6,965 nucleotides of DNA from Trueperaceae bacterium (GCA_007130445.1 SLSM01000174.1:1-6965), one strand, 5' to 3'. Numbered from the stretch's first letter, positions 1-5,514 are shown. Made by a program: numbers and translations. Notes: a model not told the origin generated them from the sequence alone.

Positions 1-218
1 CCGACGGCCCGATCGTGGAGCTGGCGGTGGGGAGCGGGCGTGTCGCGATCCCGGTGGCGTTGGCGACCGGGCGGCCGGTGATCGGCATCGACGCGTCGCC
101 GTCGATGCTGCGCCAGGCACGTGCGAACGCCGCCGAGGCGGGCGCGGCGTTGGCGCTGATCGAGGGCGAGCCGCTCAGCGACGACAGCACCGAGCACGTG
201 TTCGTGGCGCGGCTCTGA
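1..218 (+). CDS. SAM-dependent methyltransferase, 5' end outside window, probably internally deleted
   Basis: The reading frame is open from base 3 and ends at TGA 216-218; the true start lies upstream of the window. The protein shows class I methyltransferase motif I (VELAVGSGRVAIPVA, the glycine-rich SAM-binding loop) and then GIDASPSMLRQARANAAEAG, which matches the strand with the acidic residue that binds the SAM ribose plus the following helix. In this family another roughly 100-150 residues should follow: the motif IV strand, substrate-binding parts and the remaining sheet. Here the chain runs at once into EPLSDDSTEHVFVARL, which resembles the usual extreme C-terminus of such enzymes (acidic patch, then FVAR). 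I infer an in-frame internal deletion joining the SAM-binding half to the tail, so the product is unlikely to be an active enzyme. The substrate is unknown. The HIT gene follows 30 nt later in the same direction. Confidence 0.72.
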   Translation, partial: DGPIVELAVGSGRVAIPVALATGRPVIGIDASPSMLRQARANAAEAGAALALIEGEPLSDDSTEHVFVARL

Positions 219-248
219 GGTTCGAGAGCGGCGCGCTGTGGAGGGATC

Positions 249-632
249 GTGGAGTGCTGCCCCTTCTGCCCGAGTGCCGACCTCGATGCGCACGTCGTGT
301 TCCGCGACGACCTCGTGCTGTTCGTGCAGGACGAGCGGTACCAGGGTGCGTTGAAGCACTCGGGCGTGATCGTTCCCGTGCGGCACGTGGAGACGGTGTT
401 CGATCTGAGCGAGTCGGAGATCGTCGCCACGTTCCGCGTGCTGGCGGTGGTCAAGCGTTGGATGGACGAGCGCTTCGCGCCGGACGGCTACAACGTGGGT
501 TGGAACTGCGGCACGACGGGAGGGCAGGAGATCTTCCACGCCCACTTGCACGTGTTGCCGAGGTTCCGGCAGGAACCGTTGGCCGGCACCGGGATCCGGG
601 CGCTGCTGAAGTCGGACGCGAACGCGTGGTGA
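249..632 (+). CDS. HIT family (histidine triad) nucleotide-binding protein
   Basis: A 127-residue protein of normal HIT length. The defining motif H-x-H-x-H-x-x is intact at residues 97-103 (HAHLHVL), preceded by the typical NVGWNCGTTGGQEIF segment; the middle His is the expected nucleophile for nucleoside phosphoramidate or dinucleotide hydrolysis. Two Cys near the N-terminus (C4 and C7, CPFC) resemble the zinc-binding start of Hint-type proteins. Residues 39-54 (GVIVPVRHVETVFDLS) match the conserved 'P-x-R-H-V-x-T-x-x-D-L' block. The GTG start at 249 puts CPFC at the N-terminus as in relatives, with GGAGGG at 240-245 only 3 nt upstream, which is short but usable. It lies between the methyltransferase and the glycosylase, possibly in one transcript. 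The physiological substrate cannot be read from the sequence. Confidence 0.93.
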   Translation: MECCPFCPSADLDAHVVFRDDLVLFVQDERYQGALKHSGVIVPVRHVETVFDLSESEIVATFRVLAVVKRWMDERFAPDGYNVGWNCGTTGGQEIFHAHLHVLPRFRQEPLAGTGIRALLKSDANAW

Positions 633-705
633 AGGAGTGGGCGTCGAAACGCGCGCGTCGGCGACGCTATGCGGGCCCGCCCGCGGGGCGGACGTCGCCG
701 GGACC

Positions 706-1368
706 GTGAACGACCCGGCCGCGCGGACCGAGGCGCTGACGCCGGCGATGTTCTCGCTCGCCGTCGCACGCTTGGTGGCGACCGATCCGGTCCTGTCGGG
801 CGTCGTGGAGCGCTGGGGGCCGCCGCCGTTCTGGCGCCACCCGGAGGGCTTCGGCGGGCTGGTGCAAGGGATCTTGGCGCAGCAGGTGTCGCTCGAGTCG
901 GCGGTCGCGACGTTCGGCACGCTCGAGGCCGCTCTGGGCGCGGTGGAGCCCGCGGCCTTCCTGACGCTCGACGACGCTGGGCTGCGCGCGATCGGCTTCA
1001 GCCGCCAGAAGGCGGCGTACGCCCGCGGCCTCGCCGAGGCGATCGTCGCGGGTACGCTCGTCATGGCCGAGCTCGACACCGCTCCCGACGCCGAGGTCCG
1101 CCGCTCGCTCGTGCAGCTGAAGGGCATCGGGCGCTGGACCGCCGACGTCTACCTGCTCTTCGCGTTGCGCCGCCCGGACGCGTGGCCGAGCGGCGATCTC
1201 GCTCTGGCCATCGCGGTGCAGGAGTCGTGGGATTGGCCGGATCGCCCGACCTGGGATGCGCTGGACGCGTTCGCCGAGCGGTGGCGGCCGCAGCGGGCGG
1301 TGGCGGCGCGGTTCCTGTGGCACGCTTACCTGTCGAAGCGGGGTCGTCGGCCGGGCGGTCCGGCGTGA
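706..1368 (+). CDS. DNA-3-methyladenine glycosylase II-like (AlkA family, HhH-GPD)
   Basis: A 220-residue protein from the GTG at 706. It probably excises alkylated bases in base-excision repair. The helix-hairpin-helix is LVQLKGIGRWTADVYLL (about 135-151), followed by WPSGDLALAIAV, where D164 is the catalytic aspartate of the GPD region. The conserved ILAQQVSLESA (56-66) and AIGFSRQKAAYARGLA (95-110) segments are also present. There is no C-terminal Fe-S cysteine cluster, which fits AlkA rather than MutY or Nth. An in-frame GTG at 637 would add 23 residues that look unlike the family, and its AAGGA abuts the start codon with no spacer, so I prefer 706; ATG 748 is a shorter alternative. The gene lies 73 nt after the HIT stop in the same direction. 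Confidence 0.9.
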   Translation: MNDPAARTEALTPAMFSLAVARLVATDPVLSGVVERWGPPPFWRHPEGFGGLVQGILAQQVSLESAVATFGTLEAALGAVEPAAFLTLDDAGLRAIGFSRQKAAYARGLAEAIVAGTLVMAELDTAPDAEVRRSLVQLKGIGRWTADVYLLFALRRPDAWPSGDLALAIAVQESWDWPDRPTWDALDAFAERWRPQRAVAARFLWHAYLSKRGRRPGGPA

Positions 1369-1394
1369 CGCGTCGCGAACCGAGCCGGTCGGCC

Positions 1395-1402
1395 AAGGAG
1401 GT
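1395..1402 (+). promoter_or_regulatory. Strong ribosome binding site of the VOC gene
   Basis: AAGGAGGT is an exact match to the complement of the 16S rRNA 3' end, 5 nt before the GTG at 1408. It fixes that start and predicts efficient translation. It is the best ribosome binding site in the left part of the window. Confidence 0.85.
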
Positions 1403-1407
1403 ACGAG

Positions 1408-1800
1408 GTGCTTCACCACGTCGAGATCTACGTGCGCGACCTGGAGCGATCGGTGGGTTTCTGGACGCCGTTCATGCAGCTGCTCGGCTACCAGGACGAG
1501 CGCTGGTCGGGTGGGATGAATTACGTCCAGGAAGGGCAGGCCTACCTCTGCTTCCTGCCCGCGCCGCGTGAGCACCTGACCGCGGGGTACCACCGGAAAC
1601 GGGTCGGCCTGAACCACCTCGCCTTCGCGGGCGCGTCGCGTGCGCACGTCGACGAGATCGCCGGCTGGGTCGAGGCGAACGGCTTCACGACCCTGTACGC
1701 GGACGCGTACCCTTGTGCCGGCGGGCCGAGCCACTACGCCCTGTACTGCGAAGACCCGGACCGCATCAAGGTCGAGGTGGTGGCGCCGGGCGAAGCGTGA
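1408..1800 (+). CDS. VOC family protein (glyoxalase/bleomycin-resistance/dioxygenase fold)
   Basis: A 130-residue single-domain VOC protein made of two beta-alpha-beta-beta-beta modules. Module one begins LHHVEIYVRDLERSVGFWTPFM (2-23), with the H-V-x-x-x-V-x-D-L...S...F-W pattern and a candidate metal ligand His4. Module two begins VGLNHLAFAG (66-75; His70), then a helix with VDEIAGWVEANGF, and ends YCEDPDRIKVEVVAP (113-127), where Glu123 lies on the last metal-binding strand (D-P-D-x-I-x-x-E in relatives). The first-module acidic ligand is less clear. Proteins of this type include lactoylglutathione lyases, dioxygenases and antibiotic-binding proteins; nothing here selects among them. It starts 39 nt after the glycosylase stop. 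Confidence 0.9.
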   Translation: MLHHVEIYVRDLERSVGFWTPFMQLLGYQDERWSGGMNYVQEGQAYLCFLPAPREHLTAGYHRKRVGLNHLAFAGASRAHVDEIAGWVEANGFTTLYADAYPCAGGPSHYALYCEDPDRIKVEVVAPGEA

Positions 1801-1803
1801 CGG

Positions 1804-1817
1804 CACGGTCGACCGTG
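1804..1817 (+). terminator. Perfect 14-bp palindrome between convergent genes, candidate terminator
   Basis: CACGGTC-GACCGTG lies 3 nt after the VOC stop codon and 15 nt before the 3' end of the TetR remnant on the other strand. As RNA it forms a CACGG/CCGTG stem with a TCGA tetraloop. No T-run follows on either strand, so it would be a GC-type terminator or 3'-end stabiliser at most. A protein-binding palindrome is the alternative. Confidence 0.4.
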
Positions 1818-1832
1818 GGGCACCCCGAACGC

Positions 1833-2395
1833 CTATCCGTCACACGACACGGTCCGCAGACCTTCCAGCGCGTCGAGGACCAGCTCGAGCCCCACCTCGA
1901 ACTCGTTCGCCGGGTCGTAGCCCGAGGCGAGGAGCTCGGCGGCGGCTTCGCTCAGGTACGGGTAGCGGTCGGCGGGGATCTGGGGGAGGAAGACCTGATC
2001 GGCCATGTCGGCGAACTCCTCCTGGGTGTCGAAGGTCAGGGTCGCGACCTGGAGCGCGAACCCGTAGAGGTAGCTGTCGACGATCCAGTTGCCGTGGGTG
2101 GCCGCGAAGACGGTGAAGCCTGCGCGTCGCAGGGCCGCGAGCACGGCATCGCGGTGGCGGAGGTTGGCCCTGGGTGCGTTCGTGACTCCATGAGCACGAT
2201 GGCCCACGGATGGCGCGCGAGCGCGTCGCGGGCGCCGAGCATCCGCTGCCGCATGGCGTCGCGCCAGTCGGCGTCGGCGCTGGGCAGGGCGATCTCGTCG
2301 ACCACCAGATCGACCATGCCGTCAAGGAGGTCGTCCTTGTTGGCGACGTCGTGGTAGAGCGACATCGCTCCGGCGCCGAGCTCCGTGGCGGCTGC
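1833..2395 (-). pseudogene. TetR/AcrR family regulator remnant: 5'-truncated and frameshifted
   Basis: Read on the minus strand, one frame (about 2395 to 2168) gives the end of the DNA-binding domain, AAATELGAGAMSLYHDVANKDDLLDGMVDLV, then a helical region ending IVLMESRTHPG. A second frame continues ANLRHRDAVLAALRRAGF...DSYLYGFALQ...LELVLDALEGL and stops at TAG 1835-1833. Together they make one TetR-type repressor with a tetracycline-repressor-like C-terminal domain. The switch falls at about 2166-2173, where a GGG run seems to have lost one base. The N-terminal part (helix 1 and the start of the HTH, about 30-35 residues) is absent: upstream of AAATEL the frame no longer resembles TetR, and the opposite strand encodes a dehydrogenase fragment. 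There is no plausible start codon or promoter. It probably once regulated the adjacent divergent dehydrogenase. Confidence 0.82.
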
Positions 2396-2722
2396 CCGTC
2401 GCGCCCTGGCGCCGCGCGGTACGCCGGTTCCCAACAGCGGGGCGGGCGGCCGCTGGTTCGGACCGCTCGGGCGGATCCTCGCCGCGCACGTGCGGTCGCG
2501 CCTCACGCGCCAGCACCTGCGGCCGTTCCTGTCGGTCGACAAGCACGACGACCTGCGGGCGCTCGCGGCGCTCGTCGAGTCGGGCACGATCACGCCGGTC
2601 GTCGACCGTACCTACCCGATCGAAGGGCCGCGGCCGCCCTCGCGTACGTAGGGGAGGGGCATGCGCGGGGGAAGGTGGTGGTCGCCGTGGACGCGACCGT
2701 GTCCGCGGCCAGCTGTCTATAA
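2394..2722 (+). pseudogene. MDR-superfamily NAD(P)-dependent alcohol dehydrogenase, C-terminal remnant with frameshift
   Basis: The forward frame from about 2397 encodes RRALAPRGTPVPNSG, GGRWFGPLGRILAA, then a helical stretch and LVESGTITPVVDRTYPI, matching the end of the cofactor domain and the C-terminal catalytic-domain return of zinc-independent/quinone-oxidoreductase-like MDR enzymes. After TYPI the frame stops at TAG 2649-2651, but the -1 frame carries on with ALAYVGEGHARGKVVVAV, the standard family ending, to TAA 2720-2722. One base therefore seems lost near 2621-2630 (GAAGGGCCGC). The first two thirds of the enzyme, including the GroES-like fold and most of the Rossmann fold, are missing. 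The left edge coincides with the broken 5' edge of the TetR remnant on the other strand. Confidence 0.82.
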
Positions 2723-2723
2723 T
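2718..2723 (+). promoter_or_regulatory. Perfect TATAAT, candidate upstream -10 element
   Basis: A consensus -10 hexamer in a very GC-rich context, overlapping the TAA stop of the dehydrogenase remnant. No good -35 lies 16-18 bp upstream. If used, transcription would start near 2730, inside the first inverted repeat. It could be a second, tandem promoter of the operon. Confidence 0.4.
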
Positions 2724-2725
2724 AC

Positions 2726-2754
2726 TTGACATCATGTCATCCGCGCTTTACACT
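2726..2754 (+). promoter_or_regulatory. Main promoter of the membrane protein/XRE/SDR operon
   Basis: A perfect -35 TTGACA (2726-2731), a 17-bp spacer and TACACT (2749-2754, four of six -10 positions including TA and final T). The start point would be near 2761, giving a leader of about 30 nt with AGGAGGG at 2781-2787, 5 nt before the ATG at 2793. Inverted repeats overlap the -35 and the start region. Confidence 0.68.
2727..2739. promoter_or_regulatory. Inverted repeat operator 1 (TGACAT-C-ATGTCA)
   Basis: A perfect 6-bp inverted repeat with a single central base, covering the -35 hexamer. Binding here should block RNA polymerase. The half-site TGACA recurs in the second repeat downstream. 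The XRE regulator encoded in the same operon is the inferred ligand. Confidence 0.6.
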
Positions 2755-2758
2755 CGAA

Positions 2759-2778
2759 GTGTCAATGATGTTTGACAC
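2759..2778. promoter_or_regulatory. Inverted repeat operator 2 (GTGTCAA-N6-TTGACAC)
   Basis: A perfect 7-bp inverted repeat around a 6-nt spacer, spanning the predicted transcription start and early leader. A smaller repeat, ACACT-CGA-AGTGT (2750-2762), overlaps the -10 and this element. It shares TGACA/TGTCA half-sites with operator 1, but in the opposite arrangement (facing out rather than in). Confidence 0.58.
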
Positions 2779-2792
2779 CGAGGAGGGTGACG

Positions 2793-3245
2793 ATGTCGTT
2801 CGAGGAGAAGGTCACATGGGTGAGCGGCGTGGTCACGCTGATCGTGGTGGCTTGGTACGCACGGGTCGTGGGTGGCCTGTTCGGCCAGGTCGCGGTCGAG
2901 GAGATCGCGTACCAGCGGCCGCTGCTCTTCGCCGTCGGCGCGATGATCGTGCTCACCATCGTCGGCACCATCGGGATGTCGATCGCGACCGCGATCGGCC
3001 TCGAGATCAGTGGCAGGGGCTCGGCGCAGGACATAGACCGCAGGGACGAGCGCGACGCGAGCATCGATGCGCGCGGCGACCGCGCCGCCTTCTACGTGTC
3101 GTCGGTGTTGATGGTCGGCGTGTTGGCGTTGGCGATGCTCGAGGTGGCCCACTTCTGGATCGCGAACGGCTTGTTCGCGGCGTTCGTCGCGGGCGGGCTG
3201 ATGAGCTCCGGGGTCAAGCTCGCGGCGTATCGCCGGGGGTTCTGA
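2793..3245 (+). CDS. Four-helix membrane protein paired with an XRE regulator (DUF2178-like)
   Basis: A 150-residue integral membrane protein. Predicted helices are about 8-28, 44-70, 99-119 and 121-146. Between helices 2 and 3 lies a highly charged loop (72-98) with the pattern DIDRRDERDASIDARGDR, and helix 3 is followed by the HFWIAN motif; the C-terminus is KLAAYRRGF. From memory, this D-E-R-D...R-G-D...HFWIAN pattern is typical of small four-helix proteins encoded beside YozG-type XRE regulators; no biochemical role is known to me. The ATG at 2793 is chosen because AGGAGGG lies 5 nt upstream; a TTG at 2772 lies inside the operator repeat. First gene of the operon, 2 nt before the XRE start codon. 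A membrane partner or signal sensor for the regulator is inference. Confidence 0.85.
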   Translation: MSFEEKVTWVSGVVTLIVVAWYARVVGGLFGQVAVEEIAYQRPLLFAVGAMIVLTIVGTIGMSIATAIGLEISGRGSAQDIDRRDERDASIDARGDRAAFYVSSVLMVGVLALAMLEVAHFWIANGLFAAFVAGGLMSSGVKLAAYRRGF

Positions 3246-3247
3246 CG

Positions 3248-3472
3248 GTGGCGAAGCCGACGCGGGTCACGAACGACATCCGGGCGTTGCGGTTCGCCGC
3301 GGGCGAGATGACGCAGGCGGAGCTGGCCGACCGTGTCGGGTTGACGAGGCAGACGATCATCGCGATCGAGCAGGGCCGCTACTCACCGTCGCTCGAGGTG
3401 GCGTTCAAGATCGCGCGGGTGTTCGAGGTGCCCCTCGATCGGGTGTTCGCGTACCCCGAGGTGGAGCCGTGA
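3248..3472 (+). CDS. Small XRE-family helix-turn-helix regulator (YozG/Cro-C1 type)
   Basis: A 74-residue stand-alone HTH protein. Residues 22-43 (TQAELADRVGLTRQTIIAIEQG) form the helix-turn-helix, with recognition helix around LTRQTIIAIEQG, followed by RYSPSLEVAFKIARVFEVPLDRVFAY, the standard continuation in this subfamily. There is no extra ligand-binding domain, so it probably binds DNA as a dimer. The start is GTG 3248, 2 nt after the membrane-protein stop, with a GGGGGT stretch 8 nt upstream. Its stop overlaps the next start in GTGA. The perfect inverted repeats in the operon promoter make autorepression the likely mode of control, with relief perhaps passing through the membrane protein. 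Confidence 0.93.
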   Translation: MAKPTRVTNDIRALRFAAGEMTQAELADRVGLTRQTIIAIEQGRYSPSLEVAFKIARVFEVPLDRVFAYPEVEP

Positions 3473-4218
3473 GCGCCGCGGCTGGCGGCGTCGTGTTGCT
3501 CGGTGCCACCGGGCGCACGGGCGGCCGCGTGCTGAGGCAGGTGCTCGAGCGCGGCGTCGCCGTGCGCGCCATCGTGCGCTCGGCAGCGCGGCTGCCCCCG
3601 GGTGCCGTCGCCGACGCGCGGCTCACGGTCGTGGAGGCCGACCTGGCCTCGATGCCGGCCGAGGCGTTGCGCCGGCACGTCGAGGGTCGATCCGCCGTGA
3701 TCTGCTGCCTCGGTCACACGGTGAGCCTGCGTGGGCTCTTCGGGCCCCCGCGCGACCTGGTCGAGGGCGCCGTGCGGGCCGTGTGCGAGGCGGCCGCGTC
3801 GCTGCGGCCCGCGACACCGCTCCGCCTGATCCTCATGAGCTCGGTCTCGGTGCACCGCCCGGCGCGTGCGGACGTGCGGCGCGGTGCAGGCGAGCGGGCG
3901 TTCGTCCGCGTGCTGCGCGCGCTGCTGCCGCCAGCGCGCGACAACCAGCGAGCCGCCGACGCACTCGCGTCGGACGTCGGCGCCGAGCATCCATTCGTCG
4001 AGTGGGTGGTGGTGCGACCGGACTCGCTGTCGGAGGGCGACCCGTCGGCGTACCGGACGCACGAGGGGATCGTCTCCAGCCTGTTCCGGGCCGACGGGAC
4101 CCGCTTCGCCAACGTGGCCCACTTCATGGTCGAACTCGCGATCGAGGAGGCGGCGTGGCGGCGCTGGCGTGGGCAGATGCCGGTGATCGTGGACGACGTG
4201 GCGGCGAGCCGGGCGTGA
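3469..4218 (+). CDS. Atypical SDR / NAD(P)H-binding protein (NmrA-like)
   Basis: A 249-residue Rossmann-fold protein. The N-terminal GATGRTGGRV gives the G-x-x-G-x-x-G dinucleotide loop (G12, G15, G18), followed by VRAIVRSAARLP, whose Arg residues after the second strand suggest NADP(H). VVEADLAS (54-61) is the usual D-L block, and ILMSSVSVHRP (121-131) the Ser-containing strand 5 region; no classical Y-x-x-x-K dyad is visible, so enzymatic activity is uncertain. VVVRPDSLSEGD (180-191) matches the V-R-P motif of extended and atypical SDRs. The start overlaps the XRE stop by 4 nt (GTGA), so translation is probably coupled. The substrate is unknown; redox sensing or reduction of a small molecule are options. 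Confidence 0.85.
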   Translation: MSAAAGGVVLLGATGRTGGRVLRQVLERGVAVRAIVRSAARLPPGAVADARLTVVEADLASMPAEALRRHVEGRSAVICCLGHTVSLRGLFGPPRDLVEGAVRAVCEAAASLRPATPLRLILMSSVSVHRPARADVRRGAGERAFVRVLRALLPPARDNQRAADALASDVGAEHPFVEWVVVRPDSLSEGDPSAYRTHEGIVSSLFRADGTRFANVAHFMVELAIEEAAWRRWRGQMPVIVDDVAASRA

Positions 4219-4378
4219 CGTGTCGGAGCTGCATCGAGATCGCCGGCGCCGGTCGGCCTGCGGCGTCGAGGCGGTGGCCCCGGGTATTGACGGGCTTCGA
4301 TCCCGGACGCATGGGCGACCTTCGGTTCGCGTGGTCGCCACGCGCAACCCGCGGCCGTGTCGGCGGTCACGATGTCAC

Positions 4379-4747
4379 ATGTCACTCGAGCGCTGGCTCG
4401 CGGGCGTCATGGTCGGCGTGGGGACGATCGTCCTCGCGTACGGTGTCGTCGCATGCCTCGCGAGCGACGATCCATTGCGTGGATTGCTGCTCGCCATGGT
4501 GGCCGCGCCGTCCGTTGCGCCGATCGTGTTCGGGGCACCGATGCTCCGCGGACGCCGGTGGGCCTCGACCGCCTTGCGGGCGTATCTCATCGTGTTGCTC
4601 GTCGTCTGTGGGTTGCTGCACGCCGTTGTCGGCTCGAGCGTGTTCGCGCCGGCCTCCTGCGGTGTGCCGCTCGCGGCCGCTTGCGCGGCATGGGTGGCAC
4701 TGTCGTCGGTTGCGCAGCGGAGGTCGGCGCGACGAGCCTGCGCGTGA
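4379..4747 (+). CDS. Unrecognised four-helix membrane protein
   Basis: A 122-residue very hydrophobic protein with predicted helices at about 6-28, 33-56, 66-88 and 93-112, and a short basic tail (QRRSARRACA) that suggests an inside C-terminus. I do not recognise the family. The ATG at 4379 is chosen because hydrophobic, high-GC3 coding sequence begins there; the frame stays open upstream to GTG 4220, but those 53 codons encode Arg-rich, low-complexity sequence with more A/T at third positions, so that longer form is probably not real. No clear ribosome binding site precedes 4379; three GTCAC repeats (4366, 4374, 4381) lie around the start. The 160 nt between the SDR stop and this gene otherwise hold only a TTGACG at 4287-4292 without a convincing -10. 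Confidence 0.62.
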   Translation: MSLERWLAGVMVGVGTIVLAYGVVACLASDDPLRGLLLAMVAAPSVAPIVFGAPMLRGRRWASTALRAYLIVLLVVCGLLHAVVGSSVFAPASCGVPLAAACAAWVALSSVAQRRSARRACA

Positions 4748-4827
4748 TCGTCATGGGGCGGGACGACGAGTCTGGCGGCGCCACCGAAGCGGGCATCGGC
4801 GCGGTTCACGGTGACGACGAGCGGCCG

Positions 4828-4836
4828 TGCTATCGT
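4828..4836 (+). promoter_or_regulatory. Extended -10 promoter candidate for the cupin gene
   Basis: TG-C-TATCGT matches an extended -10 (TGnTAnnnT). There is no good -35 at the proper distance, as is common for extended -10 promoters. Transcription from about 4843 would give a leader of nearly 150 nt before the cupin ATG. Confidence 0.45.
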
Positions 4837-4989
4837 TCCGCTCACCACATCGGGAGGAGAGCGCAGCCGAGTCCAGGAGGCGACCGGGTCGGCGGCTCGA
4901 GTCGTCGAGGCGGGTAGCGCGGCGGGGGCGGCGCGGACCACGGACACGGCGGCCGTGCACGAACCTTCGCCCGGAGGGGTGAGGGCGTC

Positions 4990-5514
4990 ATGGGCAGCGG
5001 ATTCGAGTCGAACGCACAGGACGGATCGGCACGGCGGGCGCGGGTCTTGGGACCTCACGCGGGGGACACGTTGGGAGCGCTGGAGGCGGTTCGGGACCGC
5101 TTCATGGTCGATGCCGAGGCCGCCGGAGGAGGCTTCGCACTGGTGGAGCACCTCATGCCGCCCCGGACGCTGGCGGCGCCGCTGCACCGGCACAGCCGCG
5201 AGGACGAGTACAGCTACGTGCTCGAGGGGCGCCTCGGCGCGGTGTTCGACGGCGTCGAGGTGGAGGCGGCGGCCGGCGACCTGGTGTTCAAGCCGCGCGG
5301 CGAGTGGCACACGTTCTGGAACCCTGGTGACGCACCCACGCGCATCCTGGAGATCATCTCGCCGGGCGGGTTCGAGCAGGCGTTCCGCGAGATCCACGCC
5401 CACGGTGACGCGATGACGCCCGAGCTCATGATGGAGATTGCGGGCAGGTACGGTGTGGAGACGGACTTCGAGGCGACCGGCGCCATCATCGAGCGTCACG
5501 GTCTGGTGTTCTGA
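4990..5514 (+). CDS. Cupin domain-containing protein
   Basis: A 174-residue single-cupin protein. Motif 1 (63-82) is APLHRHSREDEYSYVLEGRL, with H66, H68 and an acidic ligand (E71 or E73), then G80. Motif 2 (96-111) is G-x5-P-R-G-x2-H-x3-N, with H107 as the last metal ligand; it fits the canonical pattern exactly. Both metal-binding motifs are intact, so a metal-dependent enzyme or small-molecule binding protein is plausible. The long tail after the barrel (from about 127, GFEQAFREIHAHGD...GRYGVETDF) is typical of quercetin-dioxygenase-like and similar single-domain cupins in actinobacteria; the substrate is not known. The ATG at 4990 is preceded by GGAGGGG (4973-4979) and GAGGG (4981-4985). 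No operon partner follows: the next gene is convergent. Confidence 0.92.
   Translation: MGSGFESNAQDGSARRARVLGPHAGDTLGALEAVRDRFMVDAEAAGGGFALVEHLMPPRTLAAPLHRHSREDEYSYVLEGRLGAVFDGVEVEAAAGDLVFKPRGEWHTFWNPGDAPTRILEIISPGGFEQAFREIHAHGDAMTPELMMEIAGRYGVETDFEATGAIIERHGLVF

Noticed and set aside
637..705. Longer glycosylase start at GTG 637
   Set aside because: The extra 23 residues are unlike the family N-terminus, and the purine stretch touches the start codon with no spacer. It remains possible.
667..1806. 379-codon open frame on the minus strand opposite the glycosylase and VOC genes
   Set aside because: Its product is Arg/Pro-rich with no recognisable domain, and it is a mirror of well-supported forward genes; such frames are expected in GC-rich DNA.
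2380..2400. Insertion-sequence or transposon scar at the TetR/dehydrogenase junction
   Set aside because: No terminal inverted repeats, transposase fragment or clear target-site duplication is visible; a plain deletion explains the junction.
2726..3247. Long frame with a TTG start that reads through the promoter and membrane protein into the XRE protein
   Set aside because: The TTG is the -35 hexamer, and the translation before the XRE part is Arg-rich shadow sequence of the membrane protein gene.
4243..4252. CCGGCGCCGG palindrome after the SDR gene as a terminator
   Set aside because: A 10-bp GC palindrome is common by chance at this base composition, and no loop or T-run accompanies it.
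3379..4347. 322-codon minus-strand frame opposite the XRE and SDR genes
   Set aside because: Repetitive His/Arg-rich translation without domains; the forward genes explain the region.
4220..4378. 53-codon N-terminal extension of the second membrane protein
   Set aside because: Arg-rich, more A/T at third positions than neighbouring genes, and no ribosome binding site at GTG 4220.
4845..4915. Known riboswitch (glycine, cobalamin, guanidine, ZTP types) in the cupin leader
   Set aside because: The conserved core sequences of these classes are not present; only purine-rich stretches and a short hairpin are seen.
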